DNA of 64,000 nt from Loktanella sp. PT4BL (GTDB lineage: Bacteria; Pseudomonadota; Alphaproteobacteria; Rhodobacterales; Rhodobacteraceae). The first letter of the stretch is position 1; every line of letters begins with the position of its first letter. Made by a program: the position numbers and the translations under genes. A model generated the notes under the pieces. It was not told the origin of the DNA and made no database searches. It saw only the letters and a list, made by a program, of their open reading frames with translations. The stretch covers positions 434,001-498,000 of the forward strand of contig NZ_QJJL01000002.1 in assembly GCF_003201935.1 (NCBI RefSeq), given 5' to 3'. This document shows, piece by piece, positions 1 to 9,585 of this stretch.

Positions 1-41
1 CTGCGGATACGGTCCACCAATTCGCTGATGCTATCAGTCAT
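1..41 (-). CDS. N-terminus of an unidentified protein (cut by window edge)
   Basis: An ATG on the minus strand at 41 opens a frame that runs off the left edge and encodes MTDSISELVDRIR. A GGGAG-like ribosome-binding sequence sits just upstream (about 50-55), which supports a real start. Thirteen residues are too few to name a family. It is separated from rlmE by about 155 bases with no other gene, so it belongs to the next minus-strand unit. Confidence 0.5.
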   Translation of the reverse strand, partial: MTDSISELVDRIR

Positions 42-197
42 TTTTCGCTCCCGGGGTTCAAAGAATTCATAGCTTAAGGATGTCGGCCAATTATGACCAT
101 GACTATTGGAAACAGGCCGACAGCAGGTCAGATGGGTTTCATACGAAGACTGGCAGTTGCTTTACAAAGGCCTGCCCGGTGCCGCAACGCAGCCAAC

Positions 198-923
198 CTA
201 GGCGTCGCTGCCCTTGAACCCTGTTGCCACCACGAATTTCTCTGAACTGTCCGACCGTGATGCAGGCGGTTTGACGTTCGCAACCTTGGTGAACCGTGCT
301 TTCAGAAGCTTTTGCAAATCGCCCTCGGCCCCGCCTGCCAGAACCTTGGCCACAAAGGTCCCGCCCTCTTCCAGCACGTCGAAGGCGAAATAGGCTGCCG
401 CCTCGCAGAGCGCGATAATGCGGTTGTGGTCGGTCTGTTTGTGCCCCGAGGCCGAGGCCGCCATGTCGGACATCACCACATTGGCTTTGCCGCCCAGCCA
501 TTCCTTGACCTTCACGTCGGCGTCGTCTTCCATGAAATCGAGCTGGTGGATTTCGGCCCCTGCGATCGGTTCGACCTCTTGCAGGTCCACACCCAGAACA
601 AAGCCCTGCGCCTTGCTGGTGCGCTCACCCAGCGTATTGGCGCGTTTGACCGCCACCTGCAGCCAACCACCCGGCGCACAGCCCAGATCAACGATGCGCG
701 CACCTGGCACGAGGAACCGGTATTTATCGTCCAGCTCAAGGATTTTATAAGCCGCCCGCCCGCGATAGCCTTCGGCCTGGGCGCGTTTCACGTAAGGATC
801 ATTCAGTTGCCGCTGCAACCATTGGGTCGAGCTCAGCTTACGCCCGCGGGCGGTCTTTACCTTCACGTGCAGATCGCGTTGCCCGCGACCGGAGGTATTC
901 TTTTTTGTCGGACGTTTCACCAT
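198..923 (-). CDS. rlmE: 23S rRNA 2'-O-ribose U2552 methyltransferase RlmE (FtsJ/RrmJ)
   Basis: RlmE methylates the 2'-OH of U2552 in the A-loop of 23S rRNA within the 50S subunit, a late assembly step, using SAM. The 241-residue product has the SAM-binding motif DLGCAPGGW at residues 79-87, and the K-D-K-E catalytic tetrad of the family can be placed at K60, D153, K193 and E228. A basic N-terminal extension (about residues 1-40, Lys/Arg-rich) is common in alphaproteobacterial forms. It lies 15 bases downstream of the ppx/gppA gene on the same strand and is probably cotranscribed with it. Length and motifs are complete, so the assignment is firm. Confidence 0.95.
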   Translation of the reverse strand: MVKRPTKKNTSGRGQRDLHVKVKTARGRKLSSTQWLQRQLNDPYVKRAQAEGYRGRAAYKILELDDKYRFLVPGARIVDLGCAPGGWLQVAVKRANTLGERTSKAQGFVLGVDLQEVEPIAGAEIHQLDFMEDDADVKVKEWLGGKANVVMSDMAASASGHKQTDHNRIIALCEAAAYFAFDVLEEGGTFVAKVLAGGAEGDLQKLLKARFTKVANVKPPASRSDSSEKFVVATGFKGSDA

Positions 924-938
924 GACAGCGCCTTAACC

Positions 939-2051
939 CTAAAACGGGGTGTCTTCCAAGACCCCATGCGCCGACATCTGGGCATAAAGCAGCCCTTCCC
1001 GCAGGCCGCGGTCCGCCACAGACAGCCGGTCGGTGGGCCAAAGCCGCATCAGCGCCTGCAAAATCGCCGAGCCCGACATGATCAGGGCTTGCCTGTCCTT
1101 GCCAATGCGCGGGTCATTGCGGCGTCCTGCGGGTCCCAGCAAGAGGTAATCACGGATCACCGCATCAATCTGGTCTGTCGTCATGCGCAAACCGTCCACC
1201 TTGGTGCGGTCATAGCGTTTCAGGCCCAGATGGCTCGCGGCGACTGTTGTCACCGTGCCGCTGGTGCCGATGATCTGAAATCCTTCGCGCGCCTGAGCGG
1301 CTGCATAGGGCGAAAATTCTTCAAGGTTCTCTTCAAAAAACCAGCTCATCAGCGCGAAACGTGCGGCGTCGTCTTCGACATCCTGGAACTGGTCGCGCAG
1401 CGTGGCGACACCCAAAGGCACAGAAATCCAGTCCACGACCTTGGCCGCAGCGAAAGGCCCGGGATCGGATTTGAACCCCGCATGCAACCGCATGATCGCG
1501 CGCGGGCGTTCGCGCTTGGGAACATTGGTCAGATCAATCCAGACCAGTTCGGTCGACCCGCCGCCAATATCCACCACCAAAAGCTGTTCGGTGTTGACAC
1601 TGACCAGAGGCGCGCAAGAGATCACCGCAAGACGCGCTTCTTCCTCGGGTTTGATGATTTCCAGATTGAGGCCGGTCTCGCGCCGCACCTGCGCTACAAA
1701 ACTGTCGCCGTTCAGCGCACGCCGGCATGCCTCTGTGGCGACAAGACGCATATGTTCAACGCCGTGACGTTTGAGTTTCTCGCGGCAGATCCGCATCGCC
1801 GAAATCGTGCGGTTCATCGACGCGCGCGAAAGCCTGCCGGTGCTTTCCAGACCATGGCCCAATTGCACCGACTTCGAAAAACTGTCGACCACATGGAATT
1901 GACTGCCCTTGGGTTGGGCAATCAACATCCGGCAACTATTTGTGCCCAAATCCAGCGCAGCATAAAGCTGCGATGGATCAGGCGAATTCGGCGCGGGGCT
2001 ATCGACCGCTTTCGGGAACGCGCCCGCACCATCGGGACGCTTGGGCGCCAT
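939..2051 (-). CDS. Ppx/GppA exopolyphosphatase family protein
   Basis: This is an ASKHA-fold phosphatase that cleaves terminal phosphate from polyphosphate or from pppGpp. The 370-residue protein has the phosphate-1 loop around residues 32-44 (LDLGTNSCRMLI) and the phosphate-2 loop VVDIGGGSTELV at 159-170; the catalytic glutamate of the family corresponds to the PEEEAR region at about 135-140. It is shorter than the roughly 500-residue E. coli Ppx because it lacks the C-terminal HD-like half, as in many alphaproteobacterial homologues. The first 28 residues are Pro/Ala-rich and probably disordered. A GGAGGG ribosome-binding site precedes the ATG at 2051. Whether it prefers polyphosphate or pppGpp cannot be read from sequence. 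Confidence 0.9.
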   Translation of the reverse strand: MAPKRPDGAGAFPKAVDSPAPNSPDPSQLYAALDLGTNSCRMLIAQPKGSQFHVVDSFSKSVQLGHGLESTGRLSRASMNRTISAMRICREKLKRHGVEHMRLVATEACRRALNGDSFVAQVRRETGLNLEIIKPEEEARLAVISCAPLVSVNTEQLLVVDIGGGSTELVWIDLTNVPKRERPRAIMRLHAGFKSDPGPFAAAKVVDWISVPLGVATLRDQFQDVEDDAARFALMSWFFEENLEEFSPYAAAQAREGFQIIGTSGTVTTVAASHLGLKRYDRTKVDGLRMTTDQIDAVIRDYLLLGPAGRRNDPRIGKDRQALIMSGSAILQALMRLWPTDRLSVADRGLREGLLYAQMSAHGVLEDTPF

Positions 2052-2302
2052 TGTCTACGCCCTCCATTTTCGAGTTACCCTCAAGCTAGGCGGGGAAAGG
2101 ACTTTGCACAAGTCTTGTCGTGCATTCCCCCGCGCGGCTCACAACGATTATGCAAAATTTGAAGATGCCTGCCGATAGCCGTCCCGCTGCGGATCGGATA
2201 GCAAACGCGTCGTCGCTCACTGCACAATGGAGGTCGAAAACCGACATTGAAGGGGGCAATGCGATGATAGAACGAGAGCAAGAGAAACGAGAGGAATCAC
2301 AT

Positions 2303-2599
2303 ATGGCCGACGTCACGATCGTCTATTGGCGCGACATGCCAGCGCAGGTCATTGTGGGCCGTGGACGGCGCGGGGTGAAGCTGCCCCTGCCGGAACGGTT
2401 TGAACAGGCGATTGACCGTGCTGCGATGAAATCAGGTGCGGCTGAGTCCGATGATTACATGGCCGGTTTTCGCAAAGCCGATCCCATTCCTGTCGATGGC
2501 ACCGATCAAGAAGCAGCAGAAGCCACTGTCGCCAGGATCGATGCTGAATATGACCTGGAGCGCATCAAGACGCTCATTGCCAATGATGGCTGGGCTTGA
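2303..2599 (+). CDS. Small 'virulence factor' (PF13769-type) protein of the C1 cluster
   Basis: The frame is open from 2120, but the start at 2303 is favoured because an AGAGGA ribosome-binding site precedes it and the family sequence begins MADVTIVYWRDMPAQV. The 98-residue product is small, soluble and acidic at its C-terminus. It resembles the short alphaproteobacterial proteins labelled virulence factor, a name with no demonstrated function here. It lies about 40 bases upstream of the MetF-like gene, and the three genes from 2303 to 4650 run in one direction as an apparent operon. That context suggests a role in methyl-group transfer, perhaps as an accessory subunit of the reductase, but this is inference. 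Confidence 0.75.
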   Translation: MADVTIVYWRDMPAQVIVGRGRRGVKLPLPERFEQAIDRAAMKSGAAESDDYMAGFRKADPIPVDGTDQEAAEATVARIDAEYDLERIKTLIANDGWA

Positions 2600-2640
2600 A
2601 GACCCCGCCCCCTTTCCCCACGCGCCTATCGGAGGTCGTT

Positions 2641-3570
2641 ATGTCACTGCTCTCATTCCGCAAATCCAAAGAGGTCGCCACGCCGACCGTCAATGCCCAG
2701 ATGGAAGCCTTCCTGAAGGATTATTCCATCGAAGTGATGCCACGCACCGCCGAAAAGGTGGAAGACTTCCGCGAACTGCTACCCGCTGGCACGCGGGTCT
2801 ATATCGCCCATATCGAGGGCACACCGATTGAAGACATGGTCGCAACGGCCAAACGGCTGGCCACGGACGGCTATAAGGTGATGCCGCACTTCCCCGCACG
2901 GATCATCAAGGATGAGGCAACGCTGGCCGACTGGATTGCGCGCTATCAGGGCGAGGCGGGCGTCGATCAGGCGCTGTTGTTGGCCGGTGGCGTGGCGACA
3001 CCGCATGGTGACTATCATTCATCCATGCAACTGCTGGAAAGTGGACTGTTCGACAAGGCTGGCTTCAAACGCCTGCATGTCGCGGGTCACCCCGAAGGCA
3101 ACCGCGACATCGACAAGGACGGGTCGGACAAGAACGTCATGGAGGCGTTGCGCTGGAAACAGAAATTCTCTGAAACCACTGACGCGGAAATGGCGCTGGC
3201 CACGCAGTTCGCCTTCGAAGCAGGGCCGATTATCGCTTGGGCTGATGCCCTGAAAGACGCTGGCATCACGATCCCCGTTCACATCGGCATTGCCGGTCCG
3301 GCAAAACTGCAAACCTTGATCAAATTCGCCATTGCCTGCGGCGTTGGGCCTTCTTTGAAGGTGCTGCAAAAGCGTGCGATGGATGTGACCAAGCTGCTGC
3401 TGCCCTATGAGCCAACCGAAGTCCTGACGGAACTGGCAGCGCATAAGGCGGCCAACCCGGACTTCAATATCACCAACGTCCACTTCTTCCCCCTTGGCGG
3501 CATCAAGACGAACGCCAACTGGGCCATCGAAAATGGCGGCGCTTCTGCCGTTCCAGCATCTCAATCCTAA
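2641..3570 (+). CDS. MetF-like methylenetetrahydrofolate reductase
   Basis: The enzyme is expected to interconvert 5,10-methylene- and 5-methyl-tetrahydrofolate. The frame opens at a TTG at 2596, but ATG 2641 is chosen because a GGAGGT ribosome-binding site stands just before it. The resulting 309-residue protein has the TIM-barrel style of the MetF family: VYIAHIEGTPIEDM, MPHFPARII and LLLAGGVATPHGDYHSSMQLL, the last matching the folate/flavin region. It diverges from standard E. coli MetF and looks like the second, catabolic-type MetF of roseobacters that accompanies corrinoid methyltransferases. The gene sits 12 bases before the methyltransferase gene, so the pair probably hands methyl groups between corrinoid, methyl-THF and methylene-THF. 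Confidence 0.85.
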   Translation: MSLLSFRKSKEVATPTVNAQMEAFLKDYSIEVMPRTAEKVEDFRELLPAGTRVYIAHIEGTPIEDMVATAKRLATDGYKVMPHFPARIIKDEATLADWIARYQGEAGVDQALLLAGGVATPHGDYHSSMQLLESGLFDKAGFKRLHVAGHPEGNRDIDKDGSDKNVMEALRWKQKFSETTDAEMALATQFAFEAGPIIAWADALKDAGITIPVHIGIAGPAKLQTLIKFAIACGVGPSLKVLQKRAMDVTKLLLPYEPTEVLTELAAHKAANPDFNITNVHFFPLGGIKTNANWAIENGGASAVPASQS

Positions 3571-3582
3571 GGACCGCTCATA

Positions 3583-4650
3583 ATGACACGCACGATTGTT
3601 GAATCCAAAACCAAGACTGCCATTATCGGGTTCGACCAGCCCTTTTGCGTGATCGGTGAACGGATCAACCCCACGGGCCGCAAAATTCTGGCCGAAGAGC
3701 TGGAGCGCGGTGATTTTTCCCGCGTCGAGGCGGACGCCATCGCACAGGTCGCGGCAGGCGCGAATATCCTTGATATCAACTCGGGTGCGGTTTTTTCCAA
3801 CAAGATGGCCGAAGACCCGCGCTATGCGGACAACAACTTTGTCGAACCGCCTTTGATGAAGGAAATGATCGAACGTGTGCAGGCGATTGTGGATGTGCCG
3901 CTCTGCATCGACAGTTCGGTTCCCGGCGCTTTGGAAAACGGTCTGGCCGCGGCCGAAGGGCGGCCCCTGCTGAACTCTGTCACCGGCGAGGAAGAGCGAC
4001 TGGAACTGGTGCTGCCGCTGGTGAAGAAATACAACGTGCCGGTGGTGGCGATTTCAAACGATGACACAGGTATTTCAGAAGATCCGGACGTGCGCTTTGC
4101 GGTCGCCAAGAAGATCGTGGAACGCGCCGCTGATTTTGGCATTCCAGCCCATGATATCGTGGTCGACCCGCTGGTCATGCCGATTGGCGCGATGGGAACA
4201 GCCGGTTTGCAGGTTTTTACGCTGGTGCGGCGCTTGCGCGAAGAACTGGGCGTGAACACGACCTGTGGTGCATCGAACATCAGCTTCGGTCTGCCGAACC
4301 GTCATGGCATCAACAACGCTTTCCTGCCGATGGCAATGACTGCCGGCATGACTTCGGCCATTATGAACCCTGTGGCACTGCCGGTCGGGCCCAAGAAGAT
4401 CGCGGAAAAGAAAGCAGAGATTCTGGCTGCGGGAATTATCCTGCCGGATGACATCGACGACGAGACTTTCGTGACGCTTTTTGGCCTTGGCTCGACCAAA
4501 CCACGTGCGGGCAAAGAGATGGAAGCGATCCGCGCGGCCAACTTCCTGACGGATAATGATCCTTCGGGGTCCGAATGGATCAAGTTCAACCGCGTCGCCC
4601 CCAAAGAGGGCGAAGGGCGCGCACGGACAGGGCGGCGCAAGCGCGGCTAG
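3583..4650 (+). CDS. Methyltetrahydrofolate:corrinoid methyltransferase (pterin-binding family)
   Basis: The 355-residue protein belongs to the DHPS-like pterin-binding family that includes AcsE/MeTr and the MetH folate domain. It carries the early signature GERINPTGRK (about residues 26-35), DINSGAVFSN near residue 66, the CIDSS strand near residue 109, and LLNSVTGEEERLE around 130. Enzymes of this type move methyl between tetrahydrofolate and a corrinoid cofactor protein. No corrinoid-binding (MtbC-like) or substrate-specific MttB-like methyltransferase is in this window, so the methyl donor cannot be named. The C-terminal tail is Arg/Lys-rich. Translation follows the MetF-like gene after 12 bases, and a strong hairpin at 4673-4703 ends the operon. 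Confidence 0.88.
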   Translation: MTRTIVESKTKTAIIGFDQPFCVIGERINPTGRKILAEELERGDFSRVEADAIAQVAAGANILDINSGAVFSNKMAEDPRYADNNFVEPPLMKEMIERVQAIVDVPLCIDSSVPGALENGLAAAEGRPLLNSVTGEEERLELVLPLVKKYNVPVVAISNDDTGISEDPDVRFAVAKKIVERAADFGIPAHDIVVDPLVMPIGAMGTAGLQVFTLVRRLREELGVNTTCGASNISFGLPNRHGINNAFLPMAMTAGMTSAIMNPVALPVGPKKIAEKKAEILAAGIILPDDIDDETFVTLFGLGSTKPRAGKEMEAIRAANFLTDNDPSGSEWIKFNRVAPKEGEGRARTGRRKRG

Positions 4651-4672
4651 GAGCAGACTCTGACGAATGGCA

Positions 4673-4703
4673 GCGGCCAAATCCTCTTTGAGGATTTGGC
4701 CGC
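4673..4703 (+). terminator. Strong hairpin after the C1 operon
   Basis: Positions 4673-4686 and 4690-4703 form a perfect 14-bp stem around a TTT loop. It stands 23 bases after the stop of the methyltransferase gene and just before the 3' end of the convergent aldolase gene. There is no clean T-run after it, so it may work in both directions or as an mRNA-stabilising stem. Confidence 0.75.
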
Positions 4704-4724
4704 AATCTCTATGTCAGAAATTGG

Positions 4725-5492
4725 CTAGCGCCCCACCCGCCCTGCAAGTCCGCGCAGGGCGGTGTTGAGCACCGCCAAATCACCGCCAACACCCAGAAAC
4801 GTCACGCCTTTTTCGGCGTATTCGGCAAAACGGCTCTCATCAAAGGTGATGATCCCCGCAATCTTGCCCGCCGCAACGGTGCGCGCAATCAAATGGTCGA
4901 TTGCTTTTTCCACTTCGGGATGATCCGGCTGGCCCGGATAGCCCATGTCAGCCGACAAATCCGCAGGCCCAACAAACACTCCGTCCACGCCATCCGTCGC
5001 GGCAATTGCGTCAATATTCTCAACGGCCTCAGCACTTTCGGCCTGCACCATCAGGCAAACCTGCGCATTGGCGCTATGCGGATAGTCCGGCACCGCGCCC
5101 CAGCCTGTCGCGCGCGCCAGAACGGCCCCCATCCCGCGATTACCCTCGGGCGGATAGCGCATCGCCAGGGCCATCTTTTGCGCCGTCTGCGCATCATCGA
5201 CCATCGGGATCAGCACAGTCTGGCACCCCAGATCAAGCACCTGCTTGACCATCCACGCCTCGGCATTTGCGATCCGCACGACAGCGGGTGTGCCGCTGAT
5301 GGCCAGCGCCTGCAATTGCGGTAGCATCTCACTCACCGTATTGGGCCCGTGTTCGCCATCAATCAGGCACCAGTCGAAGCCTGCGTTCCCCGCAAGCTCG
5401 GCCAGCACAGCTGTGCCGGATGTCAGCCAGATACCGTGCTGGATCTGACCGGATTGAAGCGAGGCTTTTAGTCGGTTGATGGGTGTTTGCAT
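4725..5492 (-). CDS. HpcH/HpaI family aldolase
   Basis: This 255-residue protein matches class II, metal-dependent 2-keto-4-hydroxy acid aldolases (HpaI/GarL family), which split 4-hydroxy-2-oxo acids into pyruvate plus an aldehyde. Visible family features are GIWLTSG near residue 20, WCLIDGEHGPN around 41-51 (the metal- and substrate-binding region), TVLIPMVDDA and YPPEGNRGMG in the middle, and VFVGPADLSADMG in the C-terminal third. A GAGGTT site precedes the ATG at 5492. It is next to, but separated by a terminator from, the sugar ABC operon, so its substrate is not given by context. HpaI, GarL and YfaU cannot be told apart by eye. Confidence 0.85.
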   Translation of the reverse strand: MQTPINRLKASLQSGQIQHGIWLTSGTAVLAELAGNAGFDWCLIDGEHGPNTVSEMLPQLQALAISGTPAVVRIANAEAWMVKQVLDLGCQTVLIPMVDDAQTAQKMALAMRYPPEGNRGMGAVLARATGWGAVPDYPHSANAQVCLMVQAESAEAVENIDAIAATDGVDGVFVGPADLSADMGYPGQPDHPEVEKAIDHLIARTVAAGKIAGIITFDESRFAEYAEKGVTFLGVGGDLAVLNTALRGLAGRVGR

Positions 5493-5511
5493 GATGGAAC
5501 CTCAATGATTA

Positions 5512-5541
5512 ATTGCGCCGATGCGATCACATCGGCGCAAT
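5512..5541 (-). terminator. Hairpin terminator after the agl operon
   Basis: A perfect 12-bp stem, ATTGCGCCGATG (5512-5523) with CATCGGCGCAAT (5530-5541), encloses a six-base loop. It lies 30 bases downstream of the aglK stop and upstream of the aldolase start, which separates the two minus-strand units. Confidence 0.75.
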
Positions 5542-5572
5542 ACAAGCAACTCGTTACGCTCGGGAGGAACCC

Positions 5573-6664
<1,092 letters not shown>

Positions 6665-6682
6665 ATCTCACTCCCCTTATAA

Positions 6683-8329
6683 TTATGTCTTGAGCGCGAG
6701 GCAGACCTGCCACGGCCCAAGGTGCAGTCTTCCGTCTGCAGATGTATGTGCACTGCCCAACTCGGCACCGATCGGTGTCCAGTTCCCCTCGGGCAGATCG
6801 AAATCGGATGGTGTTTCACTGACGTTGAAAGCGCAGAATATCGTCTGCGCACCGGCAGTCCGCGTGAAATACACGACATCGCCTTTGGCTTGCATGCGGT
6901 CATGTTCACCGATGCTGAGTGCCGGATGCGAATGCCGGAAAGCGATGGCCTTGCGGTAGTGGTGCAACAGGGCGCCTGGCTCGTCCTCTTGTGCCTTGAC
7001 CGACAGATGCAGATGCTCGGACGCGACCGGCAACCACGGCCGTGCGTCAGAAAACCCGCCATTCTGGTTGTCACTGTCCCATACCATTGGGGTGCGGCAC
7101 CCGTCACGGCCTTTGAACTCGGGCCAGAACTCAATGCCGTAGGGGTCCTGTAGGTCTTCAAAGGCGACATCGGCCTCTGGCAGGCCAAGCTCTTCACCCT
7201 GATAGATACAGACCGACCCGCGCAGACACATGATGAGCGTCGCGAACATACGCTGTGCCGCTGGCGGCAAATGCCAGCGCGTCGCATGGCGCACCACATC
7301 GTGATTGGAAAACGCCCAGCAGGCCCAGCCGTCAGCGGCCTTTTCATCCACCTGCCCCATCACATCCACGATGCGTGCAGCGGTTGGCTGATCGGCGGCC
7401 AGAAACTCGAAAGCATAGCACATCTGCATCAGATCATCGCCAGCGGTGTATTGGCCCATGATCTCAAGCCCGCGCTGCGCATCGCCCACTTCGCCCACGG
7501 CGGCGGCGCCATAGGGTTCCATTACGGCCCGCAATTTGCGCAGAAAATCAATGTTTTCTGGCTGGTTCTTGGAGTAGAGATGTTCCTGGTGGTTATAGGG
7601 GTTCACCGAAGGCGCGATATTGGCGTTGCGCTTTTCCTTGGGCAATGGTGGATTGTCGCGCAGCTGCGCGTCGTGCATGTAGAAATTAATCGTATCCAGA
7701 CGGAAGCCGTCACAGCCGCGGTTCAACCAGAACCGCGCGACATCCAGCAACGCCTCTTGCACCTGCGGTTCATGGAAGTTCAGGTCCGGCTGGGACACAA
7801 GGAAATTGTGCAGATAGTACTGCTCGCGCCGGGCGTCCCACTGCCATGCCGAGCCGCCAAAGATCGACAGCCAGTTGTTCGGCGGCGTGCCATCCGGCTT
7901 GGGGTCGGCCCAAACATACCAGTTGGATTTGTCATTCGTCCGGTCCTTGCGGCTCTCGGCGAACCAGGGGTGCTGGTCGCTCGTGTGGCTGAGGACCAGA
8001 TCAATCATCACTCGGATGCCCAAACGGTGTGCGGTATCGACAACCGCATCAAAATCCGCGATCGAGCCGAACATCGGGTCAACGTCGCAATAGTCGCTGA
8101 CGTCATAGCCGAAGTCTTTCATCGGAGACATAAAGAAGGGCGAAATCCAGATCGCATCAACACCCAGCGACGCGATATAGGGCAAGCGCTGCACGATCCC
8201 CAAAAGATCGCCAATGCCGTCGCCGTTGCTGTCCTGATAGCTGCGCGGGTAAATCTGGTAGATGACCGCCCCCCGCCACCAATCGTGGTCTACAGCCATT
8301 TCGGTATTATTGGCCAGCGCCGTCGTCAT
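6683..8329 (-). CDS. aglA: Alpha-glucosidase, GH13
   Basis: A cytoplasmic GH13 glucosidase that should hydrolyse imported alpha-glucosides such as maltose, trehalose or sucrose. The 548-residue product starts with VIYQIYPRSYQDSNGDGIGD, the oligo-alpha-glucosidase hallmark. Catalytic residues are visible: nucleophile Asp in DGFRLDTINF, acid/base Glu in AVGEVGDA, and the transition-state Asp in FSNHDVVR. No signal peptide is present. It sits inside the ABC operon between the permease aglG and the ATPase aglK, the arrangement described for rhizobial and roseobacter agl loci. Exact substrate range is not readable from sequence. Confidence 0.93.
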   Translation of the reverse strand: MTTALANNTEMAVDHDWWRGAVIYQIYPRSYQDSNGDGIGDLLGIVQRLPYIASLGVDAIWISPFFMSPMKDFGYDVSDYCDVDPMFGSIADFDAVVDTAHRLGIRVMIDLVLSHTSDQHPWFAESRKDRTNDKSNWYVWADPKPDGTPPNNWLSIFGGSAWQWDARREQYYLHNFLVSQPDLNFHEPQVQEALLDVARFWLNRGCDGFRLDTINFYMHDAQLRDNPPLPKEKRNANIAPSVNPYNHQEHLYSKNQPENIDFLRKLRAVMEPYGAAAVGEVGDAQRGLEIMGQYTAGDDLMQMCYAFEFLAADQPTAARIVDVMGQVDEKAADGWACWAFSNHDVVRHATRWHLPPAAQRMFATLIMCLRGSVCIYQGEELGLPEADVAFEDLQDPYGIEFWPEFKGRDGCRTPMVWDSDNQNGGFSDARPWLPVASEHLHLSVKAQEDEPGALLHHYRKAIAFRHSHPALSIGEHDRMQAKGDVVYFTRTAGAQTIFCAFNVSETPSDFDLPEGNWTPIGAELGSAHTSADGRLHLGPWQVCLALKT

Positions 8330-8398
8330 AATGTGTCGTTCCTATTCCATGCCCCTGCCCGGGTGTTGATCCGGGATATCTCAGGGGGCGTAAGTGTT

Positions 8399-8419
8399 GC
8401 CCCGGGACTGGCCCGGGGC
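8399..8419 (-). other. Intercistronic hairpin between aglG and aglA
   Basis: GCCCCGGG (8399-8406) pairs with CCCGGGGC (8412-8419) around a five-base loop. A second, weaker CCCGG/CCGGG pairing lies at about 8358-8376. These sit in the longest gap of the operon and may set relative expression of transporter and glucosidase by transcript processing. Confidence 0.5.
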
Positions 8420-8427
8420 GCGTGATT

Positions 8428-9585
8428 TTATTTGACTGACCCTGCCAGAAGGCCACGGACAAGGTATTTCTGCATCGCAAAGAAGACGGCGAGTGGCACC
8501 GCGATCGACACAAAGGCCGAGGTCGCAAGGATTTCCCAGTCACCGCCACGGGTGCCCAGCAATTCCACGATCTGCTTGGTCATAACCGTCGTTTCGCCGG
8601 TCGCGTCAATCAAGAACACCAAGGCCACCAGAAGGTCGTTCCATGTCCACAGGAACTGGAAGATCGCAAAGGAGGCCAGCGCCGGAAAACTGAGCGGCAG
8701 GATAATCTTGGTAAAGATCTGGAAATCCGTCGCACCATCCACTTTGGCGTTCTCGATGATATCGCGCGGCAGGCCGACCATGTAGTTGCGCAACAGATAG
8801 ATCGCCAAAGGCAGGCCGAAACCGGTATGCGCAAGCCATGTGCCCAAATACCCTTTGCCGATACCAATCGCGTTGTGAAGCGACAGGAGCGGAATAAGGG
8901 CCAGTTGCAGCGGCACAACCAGGAGCCCCACGATGATCGCAATCAGCAAGGCGCGCCCCGGGAAATCCATCCAGGCCAGTGCATAGGCAGCAAAGGCCGC
9001 AATCAGGATCGGGATAATCGTGGCAGGAATGACAACCGTTAGCGTGTTCATAAACGCCTTGGCCATGCCTTCCGAGTTATCCTCATCAAAGAGCACGAAG
9101 CTGTAGTTATCCAGCGTGAAATCCGGCGGCGTTGTGACATCAAGGAACACCCGTTGGGCACGGCCACTGATCTGGTCATCATTGCCTTCCCAGACATAAG
9201 AGCCGTCGGCCTGCACCGTCAGCGTCTCACCGTCGCCCAGATCGTTTACGTCACCGGGCTGGAAGGCGCCCAGATCGCGGCTGGATGTGGCCCAAGACCG
9301 CAGCTCTCCCTCGAAATTTTCACCCTCAAAGATGTTGCCTTCGACCATGAAACGGCCGTTGCCCAGATCGACACGGGCCTCATCAGGGTCCGCGACGCGC
9401 AGTTGGATCGTCTGCTCGGCTGGCAAAAATGACGACCACCAGCCCGATGCCGTGATCTGGTCACCGGTGCGGAAAGATGACACCAAGAGCCCCAAAGTCG
9501 GGAACAACCACAGCGCCACAAGCGCCACAACCGAGATGTTCAGCGCCCATACGACGGCGGGCTTACGTCCTGCAATCGCATCCAT
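8428..9585 (-). CDS. aglG: Sugar ABC transporter permease (AglG type)
   Basis: One of the two inner-membrane permeases of the importer. The 385-residue protein has an N-terminal membrane segment (about residues 13-35), then an unusually large soluble insertion (about 36-155) rich in Asp/Glu/Gly, and then the five-helix permease core with the EAA-loop region near residues 280-300 (YMVGLPRDIIENAKVDGATDF). The large periplasmic insertion is typical of AglG/MalF-like permeases and may contact the binding protein. The start codon overlaps the aglF stop (TAATG), so translation is coupled. Confidence 0.9.
   Translation of the reverse strand: MDAIAGRKPAVVWALNISVVALVALWLFPTLGLLVSSFRTGDQITASGWWSSFLPAEQTIQLRVADPDEARVDLGNGRFMVEGNIFEGENFEGELRSWATSSRDLGAFQPGDVNDLGDGETLTVQADGSYVWEGNDDQISGRAQRVFLDVTTPPDFTLDNYSFVLFDEDNSEGMAKAFMNTLTVVIPATIIPILIAAFAAYALAWMDFPGRALLIAIIVGLLVVPLQLALIPLLSLHNAIGIGKGYLGTWLAHTGFGLPLAIYLLRNYMVGLPRDIIENAKVDGATDFQIFTKIILPLSFPALASFAIFQFLWTWNDLLVALVFLIDATGETTVMTKQIVELLGTRGGDWEILATSAFVSIAVPLAVFFAMQKYLVRGLLAGSVK

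Noticed and set aside
312-2162. 616-codon plus-strand frame across rlmE and ppx/gppA
   Set aside because: It is the antisense shadow of two well-supported genes, with Arg/His-rich translation and no ribosome-binding site.
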